Shown: piece by piece, positions 34,736 to 43,451 of the stretch
Layout of the letters: the number at the start of each line of letters is the position of its first letter
Numbering within the stretch: the first letter of the stretch is position 1
Origin: Chloroflexota bacterium
GTDB taxonomy: Bacteria; Chloroflexota; Anaerolineae; Anaerolineales; Villigracilaceae
DNA: 64,000 bases
Assembly: GCA_016234555.1 (NCBI GenBank)
Contig: JACRBJ010000032.1
Location: 124,001 to 188,000, forward strand
Direction: 5' to 3'
Notes under the pieces: model-generated
The model's database searches: none
What the model saw: the letters and a program-made list of their open reading frames with translations, nothing else
Told to the model about the DNA's origin: nothing
Position numbers and translations under genes: made by a program

Positions 34736-35239
34736 ATGACCAACATCCTGACCGCAACCGAAGCTTCGCAATTTGCACGCACGGAAACAACAGACGCCGT
34801 GATGTTGGCGTTGCTGCCGATGGTGGATGAGTACCTGTATAACGCTACGGGTCACGAGTGGCAGACGGACAGCACAATCAACCCGACGGCGAAGCTGGCA
34901 GCAGGGATGCTGCTGGTGAGTTGGTACGACAATCCGTCGCAGGTGGGACAGCCCGTGAGTGGCGCTCCGCTGGTGCAACTGGAAGCCGAGGCGTTGAAGT
35001 ATCGCAAGTATGAATTCGAGGGACGCAACGGGGTGGGCGCTATCTCGCTGCCAGGCGCACGCACGGGTGACGATGTGGTCAAGCTGGTCGGAGTCTATAT
35101 TGTGACGGGAGACCAGTCTGCGAGCTTCGAGGGAACGATCACCAAAGACGATCAGATACAACAGTCGAGCGCGAGCGACCTCTCGGATAACCAGTACGTG
35201 GTGGTGTTGAAGCACCCCGCCGATGATGTGAGGTCGTAA
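34736..35239 (+). CDS. Head-tail connector (gp6-like)
   Basis: 167 aa. A helical N-terminal bundle (TATEASQFARTETTD, MLVSWYDNPSQ) is typical of phage gp6/gp15-type adaptors that sit below the portal. The C-terminal third is beta-rich and less conserved. AAAGGA stands before ATG; the stop shares bases with the next ATG (TAATG). Confidence 0.75.
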   Translation: MTNILTATEASQFARTETTDAVMLALLPMVDEYLYNATGHEWQTDSTINPTAKLAAGMLLVSWYDNPSQVGQPVSGAPLVQLEAEALKYRKYEFEGRNGVGAISLPGARTGDDVVKLVGVYIVTGDQSASFEGTITKDDQIQQSSASDLSDNQYVVVLKHPADDVRS

Positions 35240-35592
35240 TGCCGCAGTTCACTGTAAACCCTGGCGAGATGCGGACGCGGATCACGTTTCAGTCGCCGAC
35301 TGTGAACAAGGATGCAGGCGGGGCGCAGAGCGAGACGTGGGCGAACGTGACCACGAACCCGACCGTTTGGGCGAAGTTTGTACATGACCACGGGCAGGAA
35401 GGCTTGCAGGACAATGCCGTTGTTTCCACCGCGCGGGCGACGGTGACTGTGCGCTATCGGAGCGATATTTTGCCGTCGTGGCAAATCCTGAGCAACAGCC
35501 TGGCGTGGAAGATCATCAGCCCGCCCGAAAACGTGCAGAATGAGAACCGCTGGACTGTGTTCCGCGTTGAGCGCGTGACGGGGACGGTATGA
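35239..35592 (+). CDS. Head closure/head-tail adaptor
   Basis: 117 aa with the family start PGEMRTRITFQSPT, the ETWANVTTNPTVWAKF strand and the ARATVTVRYRSDI-P motif of phage head-tail joining proteins. It plugs the connector. Overlaps both neighbours. Confidence 0.82.
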   Translation: MPQFTVNPGEMRTRITFQSPTVNKDAGGAQSETWANVTTNPTVWAKFVHDHGQEGLQDNAVVSTARATVTVRYRSDILPSWQILSNSLAWKIISPPENVQNENRWTVFRVERVTGTV

Positions 35593-36008
35593 CGACACAG
35601 GCGCGTTTCGATACGAAAGGTCTTTCCGCGTATCTGGAAGCCATTCAAAAGGCAGGACTGGATATCGACCTTGCAGCCGCAGATGCCTTAATGGACGGCG
35701 GAGAAATTTTACAAACCGAGATGCGCGCGCTCGTTCCCATAGATGAGGGCGATTTGATGAACCATATTCAAATCAAAGGTCCGACGCGCGAGGGAAACGT
35801 TACCACTATCGAGGTGGGCGTCATCCATGACCTAGCTTTTACCGACGCAGATACAGCCAAGAAAGGCAATGCCCAGGAGTACGGCTGGATCAGCGGCGGG
35901 AAGTTTCATAAAGGCAAGTCGTACATTCGCGCGGCAATCGAAGTGAAGAAAAGCGCGGTGATGAAGGCGATCAGAGAGTCGTTGAAGGCGCGAGGTTTCG
36001 TGTCATGA
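35589..36008 (+). CDS. HK97 gp10-family tail component
   Basis: 139 aa. Helical start, VPIDEGDLMNHI, then EYGWISGGKFHKGKSYIRAAIE: the pattern of HK97 gp10-like tail completion proteins. ATGA overlap on both sides. Confidence 0.8.
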   Translation: MTTQARFDTKGLSAYLEAIQKAGLDIDLAAADALMDGGEILQTEMRALVPIDEGDLMNHIQIKGPTREGNVTTIEVGVIHDLAFTDADTAKKGNAQEYGWISGGKFHKGKSYIRAAIEVKKSAVMKAIRESLKARGFVS

Positions 36009-36349
36009 CTGACATCTTTGTGCTTACCAATAATGCGCTGGCTGCCATTTCGCCCGCCGTGCCATTCGCAATGGATGACTATTCAGGCACGCCGCTGCCA
36101 GATACTTACATCGTTTATACGTTGATCGTCAGCCCGCCCGAGCAACATGCCGACAACCAGGAGACCGAACGTTCCTACACCGTGCAGGTAAATATCATGA
36201 AGACAATCGGGTTGACATCTTTGCCCGATGTAGACACTCCCATGCTGGCGGCTGGTTTCAAGAAAGGTCCGATTCGAGAGTTGGAGCGCGACCAGGGGAG
36301 CGCGCATTTTGGTCTGGCAAAGGATTACGTAATCCTTCTGCCATCATAA
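36005..36349 (+). CDS. Tail terminator-like protein
   Basis: 114 aa between the gp10-like gene and the major tail protein, the usual place of the tail terminator. The YTVQVNIMKTIG strand and a compact alpha/beta layout fit, but sequence support is weak. Confidence 0.6.
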   Translation: MTDIFVLTNNALAAISPAVPFAMDDYSGTPLPDTYIVYTLIVSPPEQHADNQETERSYTVQVNIMKTIGLTSLPDVDTPMLAAGFKKGPIRELERDQGSAHFGLAKDYVILLPS

Positions 36350-36362
36350 AAAGGAGATACTC

Positions 36363-37262
36363 ATGTCAAATAGAAGTTATGTTGGCGTTGATAACGTTTA
36401 TCTTGCGGATATTACGCAGGACGATGCCGACGCATACGCCGCAGGAGCGCCAGTTTATTTCGCGCCCGTGATGAAGATCTCAGCCGCGCCAAAGACGAAT
36501 TCAAAAACCCAGTATGCTAACAACAAGCCCTGGGATGCGATGAACTCGAAGGGCGAGACCGTGCTGGACGTGGAGATCACGGGGCTGACCGTGGCGCAGG
36601 AAGCCGACCTGTTGAACAACGCCTATGATCCCGCGACAGCGCGGGCGACGGAAAACGGCAGTGTCGCGCCGTACAAGGCGGTCAGTTTCCGCGCCAAGAA
36701 GACCGACGGGACGTATCGCTACTATCAGTTCCTGAAAGGGCGCTTTTCGCCACCCAGCGAGGAGTTTGCCTCTGAGTCTGACACGCCCGACCCCAAGGGC
36801 ATCAAGCTCACGTTTACCGCCATCCGCACGACTTACGAGTTCGCGCAGTATGGCGGCGTGACCGACTCCGCCAAGCTGGTGAAGGGCGATTCGGAAGACG
36901 CGGCTTTTAGCGGCACGACCTGGTTCGACGCGGTGCAGGTGCCGACCGCCTCAACGCCAAGCGCGTTGACCTGCACGCCTTCGCCTGCGGATGGCGCGAC
37001 TGGCGTGGCGGTAAGTGCAAACATTACCCTGACCTTCAACAATGCGCTGGCTGGCAACGTGGAAAACGGCATCATCCTGACCACAGCGGCGGGTGTTGTG
37101 AAAGCCTGCGCCCGCACCATCGATGCAGCGCGCAAGGTGGTAACGCTGAATCCAACCACAGACATGGGCGCGGCAACGGATTATCTAATCATCGTGCCTG
37201 GCATTGTGGATATTTACGGTCAAAGCCTGGCGGATGCGGTTTACAACTTTACGACCGCGTAG
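36363..37262 (+). CDS. Major tail tube protein with C-terminal Ig-like (Big_5) domain
   Basis: 299 aa. Residues 1-190 form the tail tube domain (GVDNVYLADI; KTQYANNKPWDA; GETVLDVEITGLT). Residues about 200-299 are an SbsA-type Ig-like domain (PADGATGVAVSANITLTFNNAL, then DIYGQSLADAVYNFTT) that would decorate the tail surface. AAGGAG lies before ATG. Ig extensions on tail tubes are known and may help binding to cell surfaces. Confidence 0.8.
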   Translation: MSNRSYVGVDNVYLADITQDDADAYAAGAPVYFAPVMKISAAPKTNSKTQYANNKPWDAMNSKGETVLDVEITGLTVAQEADLLNNAYDPATARATENGSVAPYKAVSFRAKKTDGTYRYYQFLKGRFSPPSEEFASESDTPDPKGIKLTFTAIRTTYEFAQYGGVTDSAKLVKGDSEDAAFSGTTWFDAVQVPTASTPSALTCTPSPADGATGVAVSANITLTFNNALAGNVENGIILTTAAGVVKACARTIDAARKVVTLNPTTDMGAATDYLIIVPGIVDIYGQSLADAVYNFTTA

Positions 37263-37358
37263 GGTTTCGATACGCCGCAAGGTCTCGATACGGGCAAAGA
37301 GCAAGAGCGCCCTACTCGACCACCAACGCGGCTACTCAACCACCGACCCCCACCCTGC

Positions 37359-37395
37359 CCTCCCCCATTTTGAAGATCACAAAATAGGGGAGGGA
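37359..37395. repeat. C-rich palindromic element between tail genes
   Basis: CCCTCCCCCATTTT (37359-37372) pairs with AAAATAGGGGAGGG (37382-37395). It lies in a 155-nt gap that also has direct repeats (TCGATACG; ACTCGACCACC). It is a member of the same palindrome family. Confidence 0.8.
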
Positions 37396-37417
37396 GGATC
37401 GTGAACTGGAAGGAATT

Positions 37418-37738
37418 ATGAATACTCCGATTGTATTGAACCTTTACGGCGAGGATAACGAGTTGATCCGCACCTGCACGCGGACATTTGTGCCGTGGAA
37501 GATGTTGAAAAAGGCTGTGACTCTGAATAAGAAAATCGGCAAGAAAGAGGCAGAGGATTACGACGAAAGCGACATGGACGCGCTAACCACCTACATTATG
37601 GAGGTGTTTTCGGGGCAGGGTTTGACCGTTGAAATATTGGACGAGCAGACCGACGTGACCGAGATGATGAACGTGGTGAAGGCGATAATGAACAAGGCGC
37701 GCGGCGTGATGGACCCTACCTTACCGCTCAAGACATAG
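37418..37738 (+). CDS. Tail assembly chaperone, G-like
   Basis: 106 aa. The position (between tail tube and tape measure), size and alpha-helical acidic sequence match gpG-type chaperones. An open frame continues past its stop in the -1 frame, as expected for a G/GT pair. Confidence 0.75.
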   Translation: MNTPIVLNLYGEDNELIRTCTRTFVPWKMLKKAVTLNKKIGKKEAEDYDESDMDALTTYIMEVFSGQGLTVEILDEQTDVTEMMNVVKAIMNKARGVMDPTLPLKT

Positions 37739-37965
37739 AGTCTACGGGCGGCGATGACGACGATAAAAAAACAGACGGAGATTTCCTCCTCGATCTTGAA
37801 TGCACGATGGTGGACTTATTCCACTGGAGTTTGACACAGATCGACGAGACGGACATCGAGAGCCTGATCCCGTTTGTGTTCCGATATCCGAAGTGGAAGA
37901 GCGAGCGCGGCGCGGCGAATAAGCGCAAAGAACTATTTGCCGACCAGGTAGATTGGTTGAACTAA
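37739..37965 (+). CDS. Tail chaperone GT extension (-1 frameshift)
   Basis: The frame one base back from G is open from 37633 to the TAA at 37963-37965. It encodes an acidic linker (GGDDDDKK) then FLLDLECTMVDLFHWS and a basic end. It has no good start (first ATG at 37807), so it is probably made as a G-T fusion by -1 frameshifting before 37738. I see no canonical X-XXY-YYZ heptamer; G-GTG-AAG near 37673 is the closest. The stop overlaps the tape measure ATG (TAATG). Confidence 0.7.
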
Positions 37966-40211
37966 TGCCAGAAGAAAAACTCTCAACAAAGCCTTCAATA
38001 GATACCACCGATTTCAAGACTGGCATCGCGGAGATGAACCGCGAGATGCGGGTGCTCGAAAGCGGTTTTCGCGCGTCTTCGGCTTCGATGGGAGACTGGG
38101 CAAGCAATGCCACAGGGTTGGAGAGCAGAATCAAGACGCTTTCGAGCGTGATGGATATCCAAAAGCAAAAGGTGGAGGCAACGCGTGCCGAGTATGAGCG
38201 CGTGAAAGCCGAGAAGGGGGAGAACAGCCGCGCGGCGCAGGAACTCGAAATCAAATTAAACAAGGAAACTGAAACGCTCGGCAAGATGGGCGTGGAACTG
38301 CAAAACACCGAAGCTGCGTTGAATGAAATGGAGACAGGCAGCGATGAGGCGGGGGAATCGGTGGATGAACTTGGAAATTCAACGGATGAAGCTGGGGGGA
38401 AGATGGAAGGTTTCAAATCTGTTCTGGGGGGCGTGGGGGTAGCGATAAAGGTGATGATTGGCGTTGTGCTTGGCTTAGTGGCTGCTGTGGTTTCTGTGGC
38501 TGGCGTAGTTGGAGGATTAGTATTCTCGACCGCGAGCGCCTCGGCAAACCTGGTGGATATGTCTACCAAGACGGGCATTTCCACGACACGGCTGCAGGAA
38601 CTCGATTACATCAGCCATCAGGTAGGCACGTCGCTGGATACGATTACTGGGGCGCAGGCGAAATTGGTGCGTTCGATGGCAAGCGGGGCAGATGGCACTG
38701 GCGCGCAATCTGAGGCTTTCAAGAAACTTGGCGTAGACATTACCGACGCGCAAGGGAACCTGCGCGATACGCAAGATGTTTTTGCGGAAACAATCGACGC
38801 GCTGGGCAGGATCGAAAATCCCGCGCAGCGTGACGCGCTGGCGATGGACATCTTCGGTAAAAGCGCGCAGGAACTCAACCCGCTGATCAAGGCGGGCAGT
38901 GATGAACTGGGACGGCTGGCAGATAAAGCGCATGAAGTAGGCGCGGTCATGTCTGAAGAGGACGTGGCGGCGATGGAGGCGTTCGACGATACGCTGGCGA
39001 GTTTGAAGGACGGTTTGAAGGGGACGCTCGGCACGCTGGCTACCGCGTTCCTGCCAGGCTTTCAGGCGGTGTTCGACCAGGTGGGCGGATACCTGAAGCA
39101 GTTTACAGATATTGTGCGCGGGGCGGACGGCGATTTTGGGAAGATTGCCGAGGGGTTGACGGGGCTGGTGACGCAGATCGCCACCGACGTGGCGGCGCAG
39201 GCTCCGCAGATGCTTTCTGCGGGGCTGGCTATCGTGAAGAGTATTCTGGACGCGATTATTTCAGCGCTGCCTTCGATGCTTTCGGCTGGGATCGAGATAC
39301 TCAAGGCTCTGATCGAATTCATTATTTCGGCGCTGCCTTCGCTGCTCGATGCTGGTATTCAAATCCTTTTGTTCCTGGTGGACGCGCTGATCCAAAACCT
39401 ACCGATGTTGATCGAGGCGGCTTTGCAAGCCATCATCACGCTGGCGAATGGGTTGACGCAAGCCCTGCCGACGATGATCCCCGCAATCATCGAGGCTGTG
39501 ATTTTGATCGTGAACACCCTGATCGAAAACCTGCCGATGCTGGTGGATGCGGCGTTACAGTTGATCTTGGCATTGACGATGGGATTGATCGCCGCGCTGC
39601 CCATTTTGATTGGAGCCATCCCGCAGATTGTTGACGCCCTGCTCAATGCGCTGTTGGAAGCGTTGCCTCTGATATTGGGCGCAGCGGGAGAGATGATTGG
39701 AATGCTGGTGGTTGGCATTATCGCCGCCGTGCCGCTGGTGGTCAATGCCATTGGGAGGCTGATCGACTCCATAGTCAATACGTTGAAAAAGCTGCCAGGA
39801 ATGGCGGTCAGCGCTGGCAAGAATTTCATTCAGGGTTTGATCGACGGGATGCTTTCCGCAGGCGGCGCGTTGTACGATACCGTGATGGATATCGTGAACA
39901 ATATCGTCGATACAGTGACTGGCGCGGACGGATTGCAAGAGGAGTCTCCTTCAAAGGTGGGTCGCGGCATTGGTCGAAACTTTATCGGCAGCTTGGGAAT
40001 TGGCGGGATGGAGGTTGTGCGCGACGTGGAGCAGGCGTTCGTAGAGATGACTGGACGGTTCTCTACAGCAGCTGCGGGCGGGATGGCAGGCGCGGGATTT
40101 GGCGGCGCAGGCAACTCGGTCAACAGCGAACACTACGCTTTTTACGCGCCCGTGACCATTGGGGCTGGAGCTTCGTCTTTAGGTGAAACCGTGAAAGGAC
40201 GGAGGTTCTAA
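37965..40211 (+). CDS. Tail tape measure protein
   Basis: 748 aa, implying a tail of roughly 110 nm by the usual ~0.15 nm per residue rule. Residues 1-130 are coiled coil; a hydrophobic stretch lies at 145-185; the GxxT-rich domain (STKTGISTTRLQELDYIS) is at about 190-350; residues 400-600 are a long hydrophobic zone with roughly 21-residue repeats marked by LP (ISALPSML, QNLPMLIEAAL, ENLPMLVDAAL). The C-terminus (EESPSKVGRGIGRNFI) is family-typical. Confidence 0.92.
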   Translation: MPEEKLSTKPSIDTTDFKTGIAEMNREMRVLESGFRASSASMGDWASNATGLESRIKTLSSVMDIQKQKVEATRAEYERVKAEKGENSRAAQELEIKLNKETETLGKMGVELQNTEAALNEMETGSDEAGESVDELGNSTDEAGGKMEGFKSVLGGVGVAIKVMIGVVLGLVAAVVSVAGVVGGLVFSTASASANLVDMSTKTGISTTRLQELDYISHQVGTSLDTITGAQAKLVRSMASGADGTGAQSEAFKKLGVDITDAQGNLRDTQDVFAETIDALGRIENPAQRDALAMDIFGKSAQELNPLIKAGSDELGRLADKAHEVGAVMSEEDVAAMEAFDDTLASLKDGLKGTLGTLATAFLPGFQAVFDQVGGYLKQFTDIVRGADGDFGKIAEGLTGLVTQIATDVAAQAPQMLSAGLAIVKSILDAIISALPSMLSAGIEILKALIEFIISALPSLLDAGIQILLFLVDALIQNLPMLIEAALQAIITLANGLTQALPTMIPAIIEAVILIVNTLIENLPMLVDAALQLILALTMGLIAALPILIGAIPQIVDALLNALLEALPLILGAAGEMIGMLVVGIIAAVPLVVNAIGRLIDSIVNTLKKLPGMAVSAGKNFIQGLIDGMLSAGGALYDTVMDIVNNIVDTVTGADGLQEESPSKVGRGIGRNFIGSLGIGGMEVVRDVEQAFVEMTGRFSTAAAGGMAGAGFGGAGNSVNSEHYAFYAPVTIGAGASSLGETVKGRRF

Positions 40212-40212
40212 C

Positions 40213-42423
40213 ATGGCACAAAAGACGATCAAGAAGTTCAACGGAACGACCATTCAAAACAGTTCCTTCCGTGCGGCGCTCATTACCGCATCCGCACCGA
40301 ACGCAAAGAATATTTTCATCGAGCAGGCGCAGGCGGACGCACAGGACTCTGGCGCATACACCGTAGATGTGCGGAGCCTGGCTCTGGCAATCGAGATATT
40401 GGATTATGCCAACCGCTACGCGCTCGAAGATCAATTAAAGAACCTCTTCAAGCGCGGAACACGCGGCAACCTGGAAGCGACCTTCAAGGATGACGGTCTG
40501 GATTACCTAAAGCCTTGCGCTGTGATTAGCATTGCCCAGGATAAGGATTTCCCGCAGTTTTGGACTGTACTGCTGCAAACAGGCGAGACCTGCTGGCGTT
40601 CCGTTTCCGCAGAAACGGATACGTGGACGCCGAGCGGGACAAGCGGGACAAAGACGATCAACGTGGGAGGGAAGGCAAACACGAAGTTAAGCATGACCAT
40701 TACGCCGAGTGTGGGTCCCACGAGCGGATATCTGAAAAGGCAGTTGTACCAGCTGGTCAATGTGCCGCTGGTGGATTGGGGACTGCGCCCGTGGTGCCTG
40801 ACGGTGGATACGTTGGCGCTGGTGGCACAAAACGCGCACAAGTGCCAGATCAATAATGGGGCGGGAATCGACGACAGCCAGACGACGATCCCGTACGACA
40901 CGGTGACGGGGACTGTGCCATCGGTTGGGGTCGGGTATATCGTTTCGACCGACGAGCAAATTAGTTGGACTGGAAGAACTGGGACGACTTCTGGAAACCT
41001 GACTGGCGTGACACGCGGGATCAATGGGACGACAGCATCCGCCGCGCTGGATGACGCAGAGATCAAGGTGAGCCTGATCCGCGCCGACATGAACGATTAC
41101 CGCGTGTGGCTGGGCGACGTGGAGACGAAGCGCTGGATCGATGCACCCTGCACGACGACAACCAAGACATGGTTCGCGCCGCGCATCAAGCCAGGCTTTT
41201 CGCTGGTGTTGAAGACGGCAGTTGCGGCGAGTGGGACACCCGCTTATTTACAGTTTACGGTGGATAAAACGCACATTGCGCTGATTGGGGCGATGGAGAA
41301 GACGGGCGTTGTTTACCACGGGAATGAATGGTTTTATTACAGCAGCACGGATTCAAAGAATTGCAGGCTGTATCTTGCAAAACGCGGTTTTCTCGAAACA
41401 ACAGAGGAGCTGCACAGCGCGGGTGTGACGTTCAAGCACGTCAGCACGCCAATCACCACTGCGTATGGAAATTCAAGCGCGACCGACCCAGCGGACGACG
41501 ACGATCACTACGACGATGATAAGCCGATGTTCGACCTGCACGAGTCGGATAACACAAAATGGGTATACACGTCCACAAGCGGTTTCTACGACGTGGAGCA
41601 TCCCAACCGTCCTGGGTCGTTCGTTCAGTTCCTGTCCAAGCAGGGGAACGAGACCGAGACTTACCTGATTACCGAGAATGGGGAGACTGGGAATCCAGTC
41701 ATTGGTGTGGAGGCAGGGACGTGGTTGAAGGGGACAACGCGCATGCCTGAGAATGTGACGGGCGGTTTTTCGTTCTCCTCGCCTGGCGGCATCTGGAAGG
41801 TGACGCACGCGGGGAAGAAGCAGCGGAGCGGAACCAAGTGGGTGGCAAAGGCTGGTTTGCAAAAGAGCCTGACAGGGGCGGCGTATATCGATTTGAAGAT
41901 GGAGGCGACGCCGACGGCGGCTGGTTCGTATTCCGCATTTACCTACACAGATACCATTGTGACGCCGACAACGGTGACGGCGCTGGCGGGGATGTTCAAA
42001 TCTTTGCGTTTTGGGGCGTTCGGGCTGTATTCGGAAGCGGCGGACGTGTACCTGCGGATCGAGGTTTCAGGCTGGACCGTGCATTTCGTGAGCGCGACGC
42101 TGCCGACTGGAACGTTTTTGACGGCAGAGGATAACGTGACACTGGACGCGACCGTGGCAAACGACCAGCTGATCGACGATGCCGAGGAAGTGGATTCGGT
42201 GCGGGTCGTCACGCCAATGCTGATCGGGAAAGAGTTCGCGATCAACGGTGAGAGCAACGAGGTGACATTCGACGGGATGAACGCACACAGCGCCATCACG
42301 CTGAACGATGATAGTCGCACGGAGATTTTGAGGCTGGCTCCAGGCAATAACGAGTTGAGCATCACCAGTGATGATATGGGGACGCTGGGGATTGCGTTAA
42401 GTTGGTATTTGAGGCGTCCATGA
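40213..42423 (+). CDS. Distal tail protein (Dit-like), large
   Basis: 736 aa. The N-terminal ring domain (residues 1-110) and a C-terminal beta domain (ITLNDDSRTEILRLAPGNNELSI) fit Dit-type hub proteins. The middle 450 residues form extra beta-rich insertions with an acidic DPADDDDHYDDDK loop (about 435-447) that could bind calcium. It connects the tail tube to the tip. The stop overlaps the next gene (ATGA). Confidence 0.7.
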   Translation: MAQKTIKKFNGTTIQNSSFRAALITASAPNAKNIFIEQAQADAQDSGAYTVDVRSLALAIEILDYANRYALEDQLKNLFKRGTRGNLEATFKDDGLDYLKPCAVISIAQDKDFPQFWTVLLQTGETCWRSVSAETDTWTPSGTSGTKTINVGGKANTKLSMTITPSVGPTSGYLKRQLYQLVNVPLVDWGLRPWCLTVDTLALVAQNAHKCQINNGAGIDDSQTTIPYDTVTGTVPSVGVGYIVSTDEQISWTGRTGTTSGNLTGVTRGINGTTASAALDDAEIKVSLIRADMNDYRVWLGDVETKRWIDAPCTTTTKTWFAPRIKPGFSLVLKTAVAASGTPAYLQFTVDKTHIALIGAMEKTGVVYHGNEWFYYSSTDSKNCRLYLAKRGFLETTEELHSAGVTFKHVSTPITTAYGNSSATDPADDDDHYDDDKPMFDLHESDNTKWVYTSTSGFYDVEHPNRPGSFVQFLSKQGNETETYLITENGETGNPVIGVEAGTWLKGTTRMPENVTGGFSFSSPGGIWKVTHAGKKQRSGTKWVAKAGLQKSLTGAAYIDLKMEATPTAAGSYSAFTYTDTIVTPTTVTALAGMFKSLRFGAFGLYSEAADVYLRIEVSGWTVHFVSATLPTGTFLTAEDNVTLDATVANDQLIDDAEEVDSVRVVTPMLIGKEFAINGESNEVTFDGMNAHSAITLNDDSRTEILRLAPGNNELSITSDDMGTLGIALSWYLRRP

Positions 42424-43451
42424 AGTTCAATGTTTTTGGATTGGACGGTTACTCTCTTGGTGATTTTACGGCTATGGCTGCGCCGACGTGGACGCTTGGG
42501 GGGAATGCGGCGGTGACACCTGGCGGGAGCATTACGGTTTCGATTCCGCGCTCGGTGGCAGTGAAGCCGTGGATGCAGTTGGGAAACCTGGTGGCGACGC
42601 GACCGCATCCCGACCTGGAGTTGTGGGCAGGGATGATCGATACACCGTGGGAGGCGACGCTACCCGTACAAGCAACGCTCTACAGCGTCGAGTATCTCCT
42701 CAACATCCGCACGCCAGACAGCGAGTCGCTAACGACTGGCAGTTCGGAGGTAATCCTGCGGAAGATGGTGGAACTGGCAAATGCCCAACAGGAGCTATTC
42801 CTGCGGATGGGGAAGGTGAACAACATCAACACGGTGGACAGACAGGAAACGATCAAGCAGACGAAGCTGTGGGATCAGTTTCAGAACTTTGCAAAGCGAA
42901 CGGCGACGGAATTCGTCACACGTCCCGTCATCGAGGGCGGGAGGCTGATGATCTATCTCGACCTGGCTGGCAGCGCTGGCGAGGATACAAACTACCTGCT
43001 GTACGATGGCAAGGGCGGGAATATGACGATCAATAAGGCTACAGTGGAAGGGGAGATATGGAATCGGGTGATCGGCGTCGGGTCGCAAAGCACAGCCGCC
43101 AGCCGACTGCAAAGCCCAGCGCAGACCGATGAGACGAGCGCTTCGAAGCAGAGATTGCGTAGCAAGGTGCAGCAGTTCGACGTGAAGACCGATGCGGCGC
43201 TGCTGGAGAATACAAGGGCAGACCTGGCGGTAAATAAAAATCCATACATCAAACTGGATGTGAAGATTTTGAACCATAGCCACGTGTTCCGCCTGCTGCG
43301 GCGCGGGAATTCCTTTGTGACACAGGCGAGCGAGCTATATCTGCCTGGTGGAATTCGGGCATGGAAGGGATTGACACGGCTTACGACAATGACCTACCTC
43401 GAAGCGGAGAGGGCGGTTTCGATGAAGTTGACAGGAGGTTACAGTGCCTGA
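42420..43451 (+). CDS. Tail tip/baseplate protein (Tal- or gp37-like)
   Basis: 343 aa from ATG 42420. The order of beta domains and the siphovirus tail phrase LELWAGMIDTPWE, with DQFQNFAKRTATEFVTRPV in the middle, match minor tail proteins that follow Dit. It overlaps the fibre gene start by 8 nt. Confidence 0.65.
   Translation: MKFNVFGLDGYSLGDFTAMAAPTWTLGGNAAVTPGGSITVSIPRSVAVKPWMQLGNLVATRPHPDLELWAGMIDTPWEATLPVQATLYSVEYLLNIRTPDSESLTTGSSEVILRKMVELANAQQELFLRMGKVNNINTVDRQETIKQTKLWDQFQNFAKRTATEFVTRPVIEGGRLMIYLDLAGSAGEDTNYLLYDGKGGNMTINKATVEGEIWNRVIGVGSQSTAASRLQSPAQTDETSASKQRLRSKVQQFDVKTDAALLENTRADLAVNKNPYIKLDVKILNHSHVFRLLRRGNSFVTQASELYLPGGIRAWKGLTRLTTMTYLEAERAVSMKLTGGYSA

Noticed and set aside
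37263..37404. Open frame over the spacer after the tail tube gene
   Set aside because: Made of direct repeats and a palindromic element; Arg/Ser-rich with no start signal.
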